64,000 nt of DNA, taken from assembly GCA_027924645.1 (NCBI GenBank), contig BSBN01000140.1:7756501-7820500 (forward strand). The letters are read 5' to 3'. The DNA is from Cunninghamia lanceolata (lineage: Eukaryota > Streptophyta > Pinopsida > Cupressales > Cupressaceae). Position 1 is the stretch's first letter. Each line of letters starts with the position of its first letter. The translations under genes were made by a program, and so were the position numbers. This document shows, in pieces, positions 1-9,687 of this stretch. The notes beneath the pieces were generated by a model that did no database searches, was not told the DNA's origin, and saw nothing but the letters and a program-made list of their open reading frames with translations.

Positions 1-27
1 TGAAGGCAGCAACAGGAAAACATTGCC

Positions 28-505
28 ATGGCAACTGAGTGCGAACAGCCCAGCGGAGGGATCGATCGCTGTGCATACGATGCTGCAATATGTCCTCGAA
101 CAAGAATTGAGAGTTACCAACTCAAAGCAGCTCTCAACAGTATTACACCCGGAAGTAGAAATACCCTTCTGCATTTGGCTGCTAGTGCAGGAAATCTAAA
201 ATTCATTCAACAGCTCCTGATTCTCAATCCTCTGCTAGTCAAGGCTACCAATATCCAAGGAAATACTGCGTTGCACTTGGCTGCTCAGGGAGGTTTCTCC
301 AAAGTCGTGGAGATTCTACTCCAACCACAAAAAAGTGGTGTGGAAGTCTGCAACAAGCATAATGAGACGGCTCTGTTCAAAGCTTGTGAAAGTGGTGATT
401 TAGCCACAGTGAAGCAGCTGTTGGAAGCATATCCATCAACTCTACGCCAAACAACAGTGCATGGACGAACCTGTTTATATGTTGCTATAATCAAAGGAAA
501 TTCCG
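28..505 (+). CDS. Ankyrin-repeat/PGG gene, copy 1, exon 1
   Basis: First coding exon of an ankyrin-repeat membrane protein of the plant ACD6/ITN1-like family, whose members sit in membranes and act in defence and stress signalling. The ATG at 28 starts MATECEQPSG; the same leader and start recur in the downstream copy at 9472. Ankyrin units are visible near residues 44-64 (NTLLHLAASAGN), 78-98 (GNTALHLAAQGG), 112-132 (NETALFKACESGD) and from 146 (GRTCLYVAIIKGN). A GT donor at 506-507 (ccg|gtcagt) ends the exon in phase 1 and joins codon-perfect to the acceptor at 937-938, giving GAT (Asp) before LLKLL. Open reading beyond 505 is intron read-through. Family assignment is strong; the precise role is not known from sequence. 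Confidence 0.85.
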
Positions 506-938
506 GTCAGTTATTAGAGTTTTATGTTTCTCTTTCCCTATTCATTTCTGATAATCTGTATTACTCTATGTAGATCATCATATAATGTAACTTCTCACCT
601 CCTTATTTAGGCACGAAGTTGATTGCACCTTCACGTGTTTTGGCCTTTTAAGATCTGTTTTGTTTTCTTCTTATTCTGTATTCCATCATATGTTTTTCAA
701 TCTTTTTGTTGTTAACAGATTAGAGAAATTTTATGTTCTTATTCTAATTGAACTTTATAATTTTTTCATAGATGTAAACTAGGTAGTCCATACTTCAAGC
801 TATGCTATCTTTTACCCTTACCCATTCTTCATCATTAAAATCGAATATAATCTGAGTTTAATTTCTTTGTTTTACCTTTGTATTAAATTTAGAGAGGAAA
901 ATACCACCAGCTAGTGATTTTTGATGCCTCCTCCACAG
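506..938 (+). other. Intron 1 of ankyrin gene copy 1
   Basis: AT-rich spacer with GT donor at 506 and AG acceptor at 938 after a short pyrimidine stretch (cctcctccacag). The segment 882-938 is preserved in copy 2 (9630-9687), which lacks the rest. No other feature seen. Confidence 0.7.
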
Positions 939-1449
939 ATCTGCTGAAACTACTGATTGATAGCTTAGAGTCAGAAGATGCAAAAGATTTAATCAAACTA
1001 AGCTACGAACATGGCGATACGGCCTTGCACGTAGCTGCTAGGAGAAACTACGTGCATATAATGAGCCATCTAATACGTTTTGAGCCCCGACTGTGTTATT
1101 GGGATAATGAGAACCAAGAAACACCGCTTTGTATGGCAGCAAAATTAGGGCATCTGGAAGCAATAAAGAGTTGATAAAGTGGAGGCCAGACGCTGTTGAA
1201 ATACCAAACAGTTGTGGAATGAATGTGCTACACTTAGCTGCCCAAGTTAGCCAAGTGCGAATTGTTGATTACTTGACCCAAAGGGTATGCTTATTAAACT
1301 TGGTAAACAAGGGACTTGACAAGCCTCCAGAGGAAAAGGCCCCGCAATGTAGAGGAAACACAGATCGGGCTGGAAAAGACGATCCTTTTTCAAAGATAAG
1401 TGAAGGAGACACACCTCTGCATATTGCAGTAAGGAACAAAAAGTTACCT
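939..1449 (+). pseudogene. Ankyrin-repeat/PGG gene, copy 1, exon 2, with a 1-bp frameshift
   Basis: Second exon, carrying further ankyrin units (HGDTALHVAARRNYVHIMSHL; NQETPLCMAAKLGHLEA; CGMNVLHLAAQVSQVRIVDYL; EGDTPLHIAVRNKK). The frame opening at 939 reads to LEAIKS and hits TGA at 1172-1174. In copy 2 the same place (near 9909-9921) has one extra A in an A-run and stays open as LEAVKELIKWRP. In copy 1 the ELIKWRP part and the rest of the exon continue in another frame up to the donor at 1450 (cct|gtaagt). A single-base deletion at about 1163-1167 therefore truncates the product after roughly five repeats, before the membrane domain. A sequencing or assembly error in a homopolymer is the main alternative. 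Confidence 0.8.
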
Positions 1450-2263
1450 GTAAGTTTCTTTTCATCCGAATCTTATTCTTTTTCTTTTTAACCCTGCCTT
1501 AATTTGTTTAAATAGACGTTTTGGGTTATTTTCCGATTTCATAATTTGATCTCGTGAACTATTGAAATAGGTAAAAATTAAGTTTCCTTTCAAATACCGC
1601 CCTTTGTCATTTGAGTGTGGATCTACAACTTACAGGTAAAAAGATAAAATTTATTTCTAAGGATTTCTTGACTTTAAATATAAGAGTAACTGTTTCACAT
1701 AAGATTGGTATTTCAAGCATTACATTTTTTCTATTCAAAAGAAACAACTTGACCACTTCTCATTTTAGTTGGAGGTCTCCAATTCCATAACCTAAAAGGT
1801 TAATACAATTTTCTAAAAGATACCTAATTTTAGATAGAAATAAGGATGTTTCATAAGTGGAACATACTATTGTAAGATTACTCTTCTATAGATATATTTA
1901 TGTGTCATATTATTATGCATATGTTTGTGTGTTTTTTGTGAATCCATATTCTTTGCTTAGCTATGTGATGCTAGGTTATTTTTATAACTCTTTAAATTGT
2001 AATAAGGAGAAGCAACAAAATGATTATCCTCATCATTATCACTCTCACATGTATTATATTACTATCAATCAAATCTTGTATATTATGTTTCCACATTTAA
2101 CCTTTTGTATAATTTTCATTAACTCTATGATAATTAGAAAAAGCATGTTAATTATACAATTTAGGTATCCCTCTATATAAATGCAATAGATGAATATGAG
2201 GAAGAGTAAACATATTAGCATGAATCAAGTTGTGAAGCATACTATCCAATGGCTCACTTAATT

Positions 2264-3310
2264 TTATAAACTTTCTAAAGTTTTGAAACTTGCAAGTAAT
2301 AACATCAAAAACATCAACGAAATGATTGGTATTGTTCTTATTTTGTTTCGTAGCACTACCTTTTTAAAAATTATTTTCTTTTTGAAATATTGAAGAATAG
2401 TAATACATAATATGCACATGAGAGACTTATGTTTGGACACATTGGAATCCAACAATTTCAATTCTATGAGCACAAAATTCTATAAATGAAGAGAAACTAT
2501 TCAAAAATATATTGTCCATAACAAAATAAAAGAACCTCTTAATAAACATACTATGTACTTCATCATTGGGAACTTAACATTTCATTTTAGCAACCAAAGT
2601 TTGAAATCTAATCACATAGTAATTAACACTCACATTGAATTGAAACTATAGTTTTGCCTCCCCCCCAAAAAAAAAACAAAAACTAAGAAACGATTTAACT
2701 AACTTAGAAAAATAACGAATGGACCCGTAAAATATTAAAACAACTAAAAATAATAGTCCCTCATTTGTGTAGCAATACCTTAGCCAATAAGTATTCTACA
2801 TACATAAAATCTAAACATTTACCTTTGAAAGATTGTAAATGTATATGAAGGTCATGCCCTATCCATTATACATATGAAAATGGCATGCCACAAAATACAT
2901 TGGTAAAGGATACATAACAATCTCAAAAGTAGGTGGAATGTGTTGGGTTGGAACACAATCATATGAATCCTTGCTACTAGACATGACATCCAAATTATGC
3001 TCTACTATATCAAACTTTTGTAATAGTTCCTTAAGGGTAGTTTTAAGATTGGTAATAGTGGGAACATGAGAAATAATGGATCATAGAGGAGAGCTAAAGA
3101 TATGACACTAGAAGGGGTGGTAACAACATTCTAAGGAAAGAAGGAAGTTTTAACACTAGTAGGGTGATATGAAGGAATGGATTTTTAGCATAACATAAAG
3201 AAATGGTACTATTGGATAAAGAGAATGTATTGGAACTAGTGAGATGAGAGATAAGTGGGACACTAGCAAAGGAATAATTATGATATTAGAGGAAGGAACT
3301 TAAGGGCTCA
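2264..3310 (-). pseudogene. Decayed retrotransposon gag-like debris inside intron 2 (copy 1)
   Basis: Minus-strand conceptual reading gives short broken stretches such as YYVIRFQTLVAKMK, MFIKRFF and SFIEFCAH, which resemble the spacing of an LTR-element gag (a chain with regular R and F positions). Copy 2 has the matching block at about 20825-21930 with the same broken words, so it was in the intron before the gene duplicated. The frame is shattered. The assignment rests on a weak resemblance only; it could be another old repeat. Confidence 0.25.
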
Positions 3311-3337
3311 ATGTAACATTGGAATGAGCAATATAAG

Positions 3338-3472
3338 TGTTGGTGTTGGAAATAAGCCACACCCGAACCGACGATGGACTGGTCCAAGAGGGGCCAGTAG
3401 CTCAGTGGTAGAGCACTCCAACAGCGAATGGAAGGTCCTAGGTTCGAGTCCTAGCTGGTCCATGTCTCAACA
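3338..3472 (+). repeat. Left LTR of the tRNA-bearing element
   Basis: 135-bp direct repeat beginning with a doubled TGTTGG and ending TCTCAACA. Its core, from gacgatggactggtcc onward, is shared with 4825-4929. More than half of it is the tRNA-like sequence at 3391-3462. Confidence 0.7.
3391..3462 (+). tRNA. tRNA-like sequence inside the left LTR
   Basis: 72-nt tRNA-like fold. The acceptor stem GGGCCAG pairs with CTGGTCC (one G-U), followed by discriminator A. The D stem is GCTC/GAGC; the T stem CTAGG/CCTAG encloses the 7-nt loop TTCGAGT. The internal promoter boxes are textbook: A box TAGCTCAGTGG, B box GGTTCGAGTCC. The anticodon arm is odd: stem CTCCA/TGGAA has one mismatch and an 8-nt loop containing AGC, so it is probably not a working tRNA. 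It could be an Ala-type relic. The Pol III promoter may still be active. Confidence 0.55.
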
Positions 3473-3485
3473 TGGTATCAGAGTC
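3473..3485 (+). promoter_or_regulatory. Primer-binding site of the tRNA-bearing element
   Basis: TGGTATCAGAGTC directly follows the LTR end, complementary to the 3' end of initiator Met tRNA with one change. Its first 11 bases are repeated in perfect inverted form at 3574-3584 (CTCTGATACCA). Confidence 0.65.
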
Positions 3486-3917
3486 AGGCCCAGGTTAGAA
3501 GCCCCAAGCACACGAGAGGTGTGGTCTCAAGCTTTCCACAGATCACCACAAAACTGTGATCTCTCTTCCTCAGCTCTGATACCAACTCAGATAAACATTC
3601 TGTACGGCACAACAGCCAATGTTGAGGGACTGACCAGTAACAAATTATTACCTCTGGTAGTAGGTACTAGGACTCCTTCAATAGCACCGAGCCCAATGCA
3701 ATTTCTCTCGATAAAGTACTAACCCTGGGAAAGCCTTCCAAAAAAATCAGGGCCATACGAAAACACTAAATATTGGATTATGATGTGAAGCCCGTGTAAA
3801 TCTGTGTCTGCTCTTCAAATAACAACTCTAAAATTGAGAAGTGAATTGAAAATCACTCAGACCACCCCAATACTTAAAGATATAAGGGTGTGGCTAAACA
3901 TTCATGAAGGTTCAACT

Positions 3918-4844
3918 TCACTCAGCAGATGCAGATATTGATATCCCTAGATTCATATCCTCCCCTGACAATAAATCATTGCATGCTTTCTCTTTGCCAC
4001 TATCTTTTGGTAACTTTGCACGGAAGTCATCCAACGTTCGAAACTCCTCTGTGAGCAACCTTTCAAGTTCGGGATGCTTTTTCAGAGACTTTGAGTCCTT
4101 CCGATAATGATGAAATGCCCAGTATTTCTCAAGGCCATAAAGATTGCCCTTCTTGTAAAATTCAAGTGTAAGCTGCTCAAAATCTTCATACAGGTTTTTC
4201 TTGAAGTAGTTCTCCAAACCATAGCTGTAAAACCTAAAGAGGCACTCCACACCATAATTATACTTTGCTGCTGCATCCTCCAGTGCTAATCTTCTGAAGT
4301 CATCATACATAGAATGATTGAAATTTGTTCTGAGGAAATAAGACCAAAAACGACATAGCGTATTCATTTCCTCTCTGCAACCAACACCAACTCTCTTGCG
4401 CTCTGCTAAGCAACGATTGTAAAATTTCAAATATTTCTGTTGTTTAAACCCATTATCTTCCAATAGCTCATGACTTGGATGCTGAAAATCAGGAAATGAT
4501 TTTGGCATAGAACCAACAGGTGGACTACAACTACCAGCAAAATTGCCACTTCCAACAAATGATCCATGAGGAGAAGACGCAAGTTTTGAAGATGTTATTG
4601 TTCCGTCTGGAGGAGTTGAACTGAAGAAAAAGCCAACAGAATTACTAGGTGGACTTTCTGATATAGAAAGGTGTCGATTGCGAGGTCCCATGCTTTGAAT
4701 TCGGGTGTTGCTGGGAAACAAACGTTGTTTCTGTGACGGCTGTATTCGACCTCCGCTACCGCTACTTTTGTTTGATCTCCTCCTAGAATTGGAATGTAAA
4801 GGCCCCTCTGAACTGTTAATTCCAATGACGATGGACTGGTCCAA
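3918..4844 (-). CDS. LARP1-like: LARP1-like C-terminal (DM15) fragment, captured and intronless
   Basis: A 308-codon open frame. About residues 12-308 match the C-terminal half of La-related protein 1, the cap- and TOP-mRNA-binding translation regulator. The DM15 region begins near residue 118 ([20 protein letters not shown]) and holds three helical-hairpin units with [32 protein letters not shown] and [18 protein letters not shown]. The first residues (MDQSIVIGI) come from the LTR repeat in antisense, so that start is not the native one; the La and RRM parts are absent. About 330 bp of likely 3'-UTR continues to near 3590. It is antisense to both the host ankyrin gene and the element. It is uninterrupted, unlike almost every other element-borne frame here, which suggests a fairly recent capture. 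Family call is secure; expression is unknown. Confidence 0.85.
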   Translation of the reverse strand: MDQSIVIGINSSEGPLHSNSRRRSNKSSGSGGRIQPSQKQRLFPSNTRIQSMGPRNRHLSISESPPSNSVGFFFSSTPPDGTITSSKLASSPHGSFVGSGNFAGSCSPPVGSMPKSFPDFQHPSHELLEDNGFKQQKYLKFYNRCLAERKRVGVGCREEMNTLCRFWSYFLRTNFNHSMYDDFRRLALEDAAAKYNYGVECLFRFYSYGLENYFKKNLYEDFEQLTLEFYKKGNLYGLEKYWAFHHYRKDSKSLKKHPELERLLTEEFRTLDDFRAKLPKDSGKEKACNDLLSGEDMNLGISISASAE

Positions 4845-4929
4845 GAGGGGCCATTAGTTCAGTGGTAGAGCACTCCAGCAGCGTATGGAAGGTCCTAGGT
4901 TCGAGTCCTAGTTGGTCCATGTCTCAACA
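4814..4929 (+). repeat. Right LTR (shortened) of the tRNA-bearing element
   Basis: Direct repeat of 3338-3472, starting TGTTAATTCC and lacking part of the 5' end, ending TCTCAACA. It overlaps the 5' end of the antisense LARP1-like frame. Confidence 0.6.
4848..4919 (+). tRNA. Second tRNA-like sequence, inside the right LTR
   Basis: Second copy of the tRNA-like fold. The B box GGTTCGAGTCC and the T stem are intact. The D arm reads TTAGTTCAGTGG, and the acceptor stem has one mismatch (T:T). The anticodon arm is CTCCA-GCAGCGTA-TGGAA, again with an 8-nt loop. More decayed than the left copy. Confidence 0.5.
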
Positions 4930-6981
4930 TAGTATCAGAGCCAGGCTCCAACAATAAGAAGTAGGCACAACTAAGAGAAAATCTTATGATTGATAAATAT
5001 GAAGGACCAATACAAGAAAAATGTGGGAGGGGGAAGACGGACTGTGTAAAAGAACTTGAAGATGTGAGCTAAGTACCAGTGACATAAAAAATTTATTTAC
5101 TAGAAGGCACACCAAACAACAAATTATGAAGAGACTCAACCAACTATGTAGGAGACATATCACTCATACATTGATGGAAAACTAATTGTGTAGGGAGTGA
5201 AAGCTCTTTCTTATTCACATACATGTCTCATGATGAAAATCTTGATTAATGTGATGACTATTATTTATATAACCATTTAGAATATATTTCTTAATTGAAT
5301 GAGAATCCAATTAGGGTTGCAGTAAAAATGGAGATTAGGATTATGGTGAGAAATTATCATAAATTTAGTAGACAAAACCCAAAAGATAGAAATATAAAAC
5401 CTAGGGTAAAGGGCTGATATAAAACTCAAAAAAATAGAAAAAATAAAATCAACAATTTGTAATGAAGCCTTAAAGGAAAGACCTAGGGTAAATATGGTAA
5501 ATGTCATAAAGAGGTAAGATAATAAAAAATCTAACCCTAATAAAAATATGTTTATGGACACAATAAATGAGGGGAAAAAAACTTTAATTATATCCAAAAT
5601 GAAAGATATGTAATTAGAAAAATTAGATAAAAAACCATAAGGTATAAGGATAAGCACTTAGGATGAAACCTTAGGTTACATGTTTGAATATTGAATCCAT
5701 CAATAAATAAATATGTAGGTAAGTAACACACTTAATAAAAAAAAACTAGGGAGAAGCAAATATTTAAAGTAATTAGCCATATTTTAAGGAGTCACAATTG
5801 AGAATGTATTAAATTAAATGCAAATAATTTATTAAATAAATTCAATTAAGATATGTTATGATAGATGTTGTTGGCCAATATGCCAATTTATCGTGACCTT
5901 ATGTGTTGCTTAATTTTCTATTTAGTAATCTAGATTAGTTCAATGACCATGGAATTGATTTTCAAGATTATGAATTTGACTCTACTATGTCAATTTGAAT
6001 ATCACATGCATATCTAAAGTACACTAATATGTTGGTAAAAAATCATTTTTCCTTTGTGTCTTGTCCTTGCATCTAAGAGGGTTGGATATTAGAGACATTG
6101 TTGAAAAGTTTTCTAGCCATGATGGTTCTCATTTTGTGAAATCCCTAGACAAACTTATTTAAGGGCTTGGAACAAGGATCAAGAAGAACAAGCACCATTA
6201 CAATTGATGTCTAAGATTATGTAAATAAATGATATAGTGTTAATGCTCAATCATATTCCCTCTATTTGATGGTGTGGATCACAACAAGATTTTCTACAAG
6301 GATGAAATGTAAATTAGGGCTTGTCCAGTTTTACAAAACCCTAGCATGCAAGTTAACATATTTTTGCACTTTAGTTGTCTTACTATAGTTAGGAGGAAGG
6401 ATTCAACAAGTGCCCAATTTAAAATTTGAAAGCTTGGGGGTTACTTTTGGACCCACACATTTCACCTTGCTCAATTCTGACACTTGAAATAAGGAAAAAG
6501 ATGAAATAAAAGTCAAAACTAGTCTTTAAAAACACATAGAAATAAAATCTAAAAAAAACATATTATTTGCTGATTTCAACTTAAAATGTCACTTACATAT
6601 AATAATCATGGCATAAATAAAAGCACAATGTGAGTCCAAAAAGGAAAAGTGAAAGGTATGCAATTTTTACAATTATAAACAAAGAGAGGAATACAATAAT
6701 ATACCTCAAACTTCCATATCATTTTAAAAAGTTCTTTAAAAAAAATATTAAGGGATTATTAGTTTAGCTCTATAATGATAACCAATAAAATATTTCTTAC
6801 ATCTTAAAATTCTATTCAAAACAAACATTTCTTGTACTTTTAAATTTTTCATTGAGAAGAGTTTGCTTGAGGGTTTCAATTAATTAAATGTTATTAAGTA
6901 AAATTATGTTGTTAATTTTAATTTTTTAACTAATGGATTCATATTAAAAAGACTTAAAAAGATTCTTATTAAGGTGATGAA

Positions 6982-7205
6982 TTAGTAAATAAATGTTTTT
7001 GGATTTGACTGTGTGTTAGTTTTTTCATCAATGTTTCAGATCACACTCCATGATCCGTCATCACACTCCAGTGAGTAAGAGGAGAGGAAGTGTGATCCAA
7101 TGAGAAGAGAAAGTGTGATCCAATGATGATGAATCATGGAGTATAATAAGACAAGTTGATGAAAAACCTAACACACAATCAAATCCAAAAACATTCATTT
7201 ACTAA
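6982..7205. mobile_element. Foldback (MITE-like) element in intron 2, copy 1
   Basis: About 224 bp with long imperfect terminal inverted repeats: ttagtaaataaatg at the left pairs with catttactaa at the right, and the pairing continues through tggatttgactgtgtgttag / ctaacacacaatcaaatcc to roughly 75 bp per arm. The centre holds two direct repeats of aagtgtgatccaatga. No coding capacity. The matching element at 40143-40390 shows it is older than the gene duplication. The superfamily is not clear; no convincing target duplication could be fixed. Confidence 0.65.
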
Positions 7206-7418
7206 TATTATAAACTGTGAAAATTTAATATCCTTAATTATAATAAAATTACTTTTTTATTTTAATTATTTCTAGATCCAAGTCCTTAAAATCGCTAATT
7301 TCTTTATCGTAGAAAATTTAAGCAATCATCAATGAAACAACTAGAGAAATCTTCAAACATAAATATTTCCAACACACCATAACCTTCTATGTACTGAATT
7401 TCATTCTGCGTTTTGTAG

Positions 7419-8291
7419 ATGGTGAAGTCGCTTCTTAGTATACTGGGCATAAATAAGGATGCCGTTAACAAGGAAGGCTTAACGGCGCTCGACATTGCTA
7501 GAGAAAACACGGAATACCATGAATCTCACCAGATAATTGAAATGCTGGGTAATTATCCTTCCAAGGGCAGGCCTTTCTTGTACAGCGCTCCAAAGGTGAC
7601 GGAAGAGAAACGCAAGGTTGTCATAGATATGGTGAACAAAACATTTGACGCCAGGCGCAACACAGAATTAGTGGTAGCAGTGTTGTTAGCGACAATGTCA
7701 TTTACAGCCGTCTTCACCATTCCGGGCGGTTTCAAGACGGATATAGAGGGATTCGAGGAGCACAAATCAGGCTCTTCCCTTCCCATTAGACCCCTTTCCT
7801 TTGATATGTTTATCATTTTTAATTGCGTGGCCTTCTTCCTGTCCTTATTTGTGGTGCTCGCATGGCACATTACTACGCCTCTTACAACGGAACATAAGTT
7901 GTCCTTCTTAGCTACCACCAATCTGATGGTTTGCTCCACCACTGCTTTTACGACTTATGGTTTTCTGGCTGCAGTGTATACAATGCTTCAGCACAATAAA
8001 CTGGCTTGGCTCGTGCTTGGGGCGTGCTTCATCAACTGCTTCTGTGGTGTTTTGGGTCTCTTCAAACTAGCTACACAGTATTTAGTGAAAATGGAGAGAG
8101 TGAAGAGCCTGTGTGGTGTAAATCTTGGCGGCTATGGTCTTCTGGTGGAGTATGTGTGGATGGAGCTAGAAAATTCGGAGTCGCTGGAGATGGTACGCAG
8201 GTGCAGAAGCAAGTGCAATGCTATCATCCACTCCAACCCTATTAGAAATGGCAAGGCAAAGCCTATCAGAGGGTCTGCTGAAAACGTTTAA
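7419..8291 (+). CDS. Ankyrin-repeat/PGG gene, copy 1, exon 3 (PGG membrane domain)
   Basis: Last exon, entered at a good acceptor (gcgttttgtag|atggtg). Codons run in phase 0 from exon 2, so the ATG at 7419 is an internal Met. It encodes the last ankyrin unit (EGLTALDIARENTEYHESH), then the PGG domain: FDARRNTELVVAVLLATMSF, AVFTIPGGF (PGG at residues 102-104 of the exon) and about four membrane segments near 84-103, 128-150, 162-190 and 195-217. The tail is basic. This part would anchor the ankyrin domain in a membrane. It is open to its stop, but the upstream frameshift in exon 2 separates it from exon 1 unless the frame is rescued. Confidence 0.85.
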   Translation: MVKSLLSILGINKDAVNKEGLTALDIARENTEYHESHQIIEMLGNYPSKGRPFLYSAPKVTEEKRKVVIDMVNKTFDARRNTELVVAVLLATMSFTAVFTIPGGFKTDIEGFEEHKSGSSLPIRPLSFDMFIIFNCVAFFLSLFVVLAWHITTPLTTEHKLSFLATTNLMVCSTTAFTTYGFLAAVYTMLQHNKLAWLVLGACFINCFCGVLGLFKLATQYLVKMERVKSLCGVNLGGYGLLVEYVWMELENSESLEMVRRCRSKCNAIIHSNPIRNGKAKPIRGSAENV

Positions 8292-9445
8292 ATGCAAATT
8301 CAAAATCGTGTTATTGTTAACCTGCTGAGAGAAGGGAACAAAGAGCACTTCGGTAGTGGTGCATCCCAACATATTGTAATTATTTCGTATTTTATCTTTT
8401 CACTAAGATTTATACCCTATTAGTTAAATTGTATTTTCAATTTAAACAAACATAAATTATTATTAATTTAGAACTTTTATTAACTATATTTTCAAATTTT
8501 GATTTACATATATAATATTACTTCACACAAACTTCACACAAACGAGAATAAAATTGTTAACAATAATAGATATATTATTTAAGAAATACATCTCAATATA
8601 TTTTAATTGATATATTTTAATTGATTCGCAAGTTATATTTTCAGTAAAATTTATACTCTATTTATTAAATTGTATTTTCATTATTTAGTTTACTTTCATT
8701 GTTTGTATCCTTTATTTGCTCTATCGAAGGTAGCTTGTGATTTGTATGAAATGAACTAATTCTTGTTTAATTTATTTTTTTATATACATTTTCCATCTTA
8801 TAAATTAATAAAAACTAATCAAAAGAAACCCTAACATAAAACTATGCCTAAGTACATTTGATTATAACAATCCATTAATGATACTTTATATTTAGTGTCT
8901 TTATAATATTTAATTGTATTTCTTAGGTTTAAAAATTTAAAAAGAAATTAAGTTCTTGAAAGTATATTTTTCATATAGAATGAGAGGAAAAAGCAACCAA
9001 TGTGAAGTGCATAGAAAATGTGCACTTTGAAAAAATATAAAATATGGTAAAGATCACAAAATCTTCCAAGTTTGTCCTTACAACAATCAAAAGCATATTC
9101 TAACAGTGTTCCCACGGTAATCTCATTAGCAACATCAAAATACTTTTAAAATTGAATATTTTATCCCTTGACCTCAGGTAATAAGCATTTTTTTTTTTTC
9201 CCGTGAACGTAAGTATTAGGCATCTTTTCTTTCAGTAACATAAGATATTATGCATGATTTTTCGTCCTCTTTTTTTCACGTCTCTGCTTTCACCTCGTCT
9301 TTTGATTGAGACATCATCTTTTTTCTGTCCAAGCAATTCCTATTACCAAGCATAAGAATAATTTTCTTTTTCCCTTGTCGAGTCTTATAATTAACGTCTT
9401 TGGGATTGTTTAATGATATAATAAAGAAGCTGGTAGGCAAGTGTT
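8292..9445. other. Spacer between the two gene copies
   Basis: AT-rich 3' flank of copy 1 and 5' flank of copy 2. AATAAA occurs near 8546 and could serve as a poly(A) signal. A TATA-like stretch (gatataataaag) lies at about 9415-9427, some 45 bp upstream of the copy 2 ATG. No gene or element recognised. Confidence 0.4.
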
Positions 9446-9471
9446 GAAGGCAGCAACAGGAAAACATTGCC

Positions 9472-9663
9472 ATGGCAACTTTGTGTGAACAGCCCAGTGG
9501 AGGGATCGATGGCACCGCGTACGATGCTGCAATATGTCCTCGAACAAGAATTGAGAGTTCCCAATTCAAAGCAGCTCTCAACAGTATTACACCCGGAAGT
9601 AGAAATACTCTTCTGTATTTGGCTGCTAGTATTAAATTTAGAGAGGAAAATACCACCAGCTAG
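9472..9663 (+). pseudogene. Ankyrin gene copy 2, exon 1, truncated by a deletion
   Basis: Near-identical start to copy 1 (MATLCEQPSGGIDG), running to LLYLAAS. The sequence then jumps straight to what is intron 1 in copy 1: gctagt joins attaaattt. Compared with copy 1, bases 187-881 (695 bp) are missing, with a 2-bp gt overlap at the join. All but the first ankyrin unit, plus the donor site, are lost, and the frame ends after 63 codons in intron-derived sequence. A dead exon. Confidence 0.85.
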
Positions 9664-9687
9664 TGATTTTTTATGCTTCTTCCACAG

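Larger units (their letters stand above)
3338..4953 (+). mobile_element. Small LTR (TRIM-like) element with tRNA-bearing LTRs and a captured LARP1 fragment
   Basis: A 1616-bp insertion absent from the matching intron of copy 2. It starts TGTTGG, ends CCAACA and is flanked by the 5-bp duplication ATAAG (3333-3337 and 4954-4958). Two direct repeats (3338-3472 and about 4814-4929) end in TGTCTCAACA; the left one is followed at once by TGGTATCAGAGTC, an initiator-Met-type primer-binding site, and the right one by TAGTATCAGAGCC. There is no gag or pol. The body is mostly an antisense stretch of a host LARP1-like gene. Ends, LTRs, PBS and TSD make it a non-autonomous LTR retrotransposon. The extra 24 bp after the right repeat (4930-4953) is unexplained and may be a truncated further unit. 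Confidence 0.75.
1450..7418 (+). other. Intron 2 of ankyrin gene copy 1 (about 6 kb)
   Basis: Intron between the donor at 1450 (gtaagt) and the acceptor tag at 7416-7418. It joins exons 2 and 3 in phase 0. Its bulk aligns with intron 2 of copy 2 (20011-23622 and about 39751-40595), apart from a 1.6-kb insertion at 3338-4953 found only here. It also holds old gag-like debris (about 2264-3310) and a foldback element (6982-7205). The rest is AT-rich with no reading frame of note. Confidence 0.7.

Noticed and set aside
3391..3462. A working chromosomal tRNA-Ala gene
   Set aside because: The anticodon loop has 8 bases and a stem mismatch, and the sequence sits inside an LTR with a second, more decayed copy.
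3324..3722. 132-codon plus-strand frame over the tRNA-like segment
   Set aside because: Crosses the LTR, primer site and 3'-UTR-like sequence; no protein similarity.
7553..7942. 129-codon minus-strand frame opposite exon 3, repeated at 40730-41116
   Set aside because: It mirrors the PGG exon in the antisense frame and is kept only because the exon is conserved; no domain or start context.
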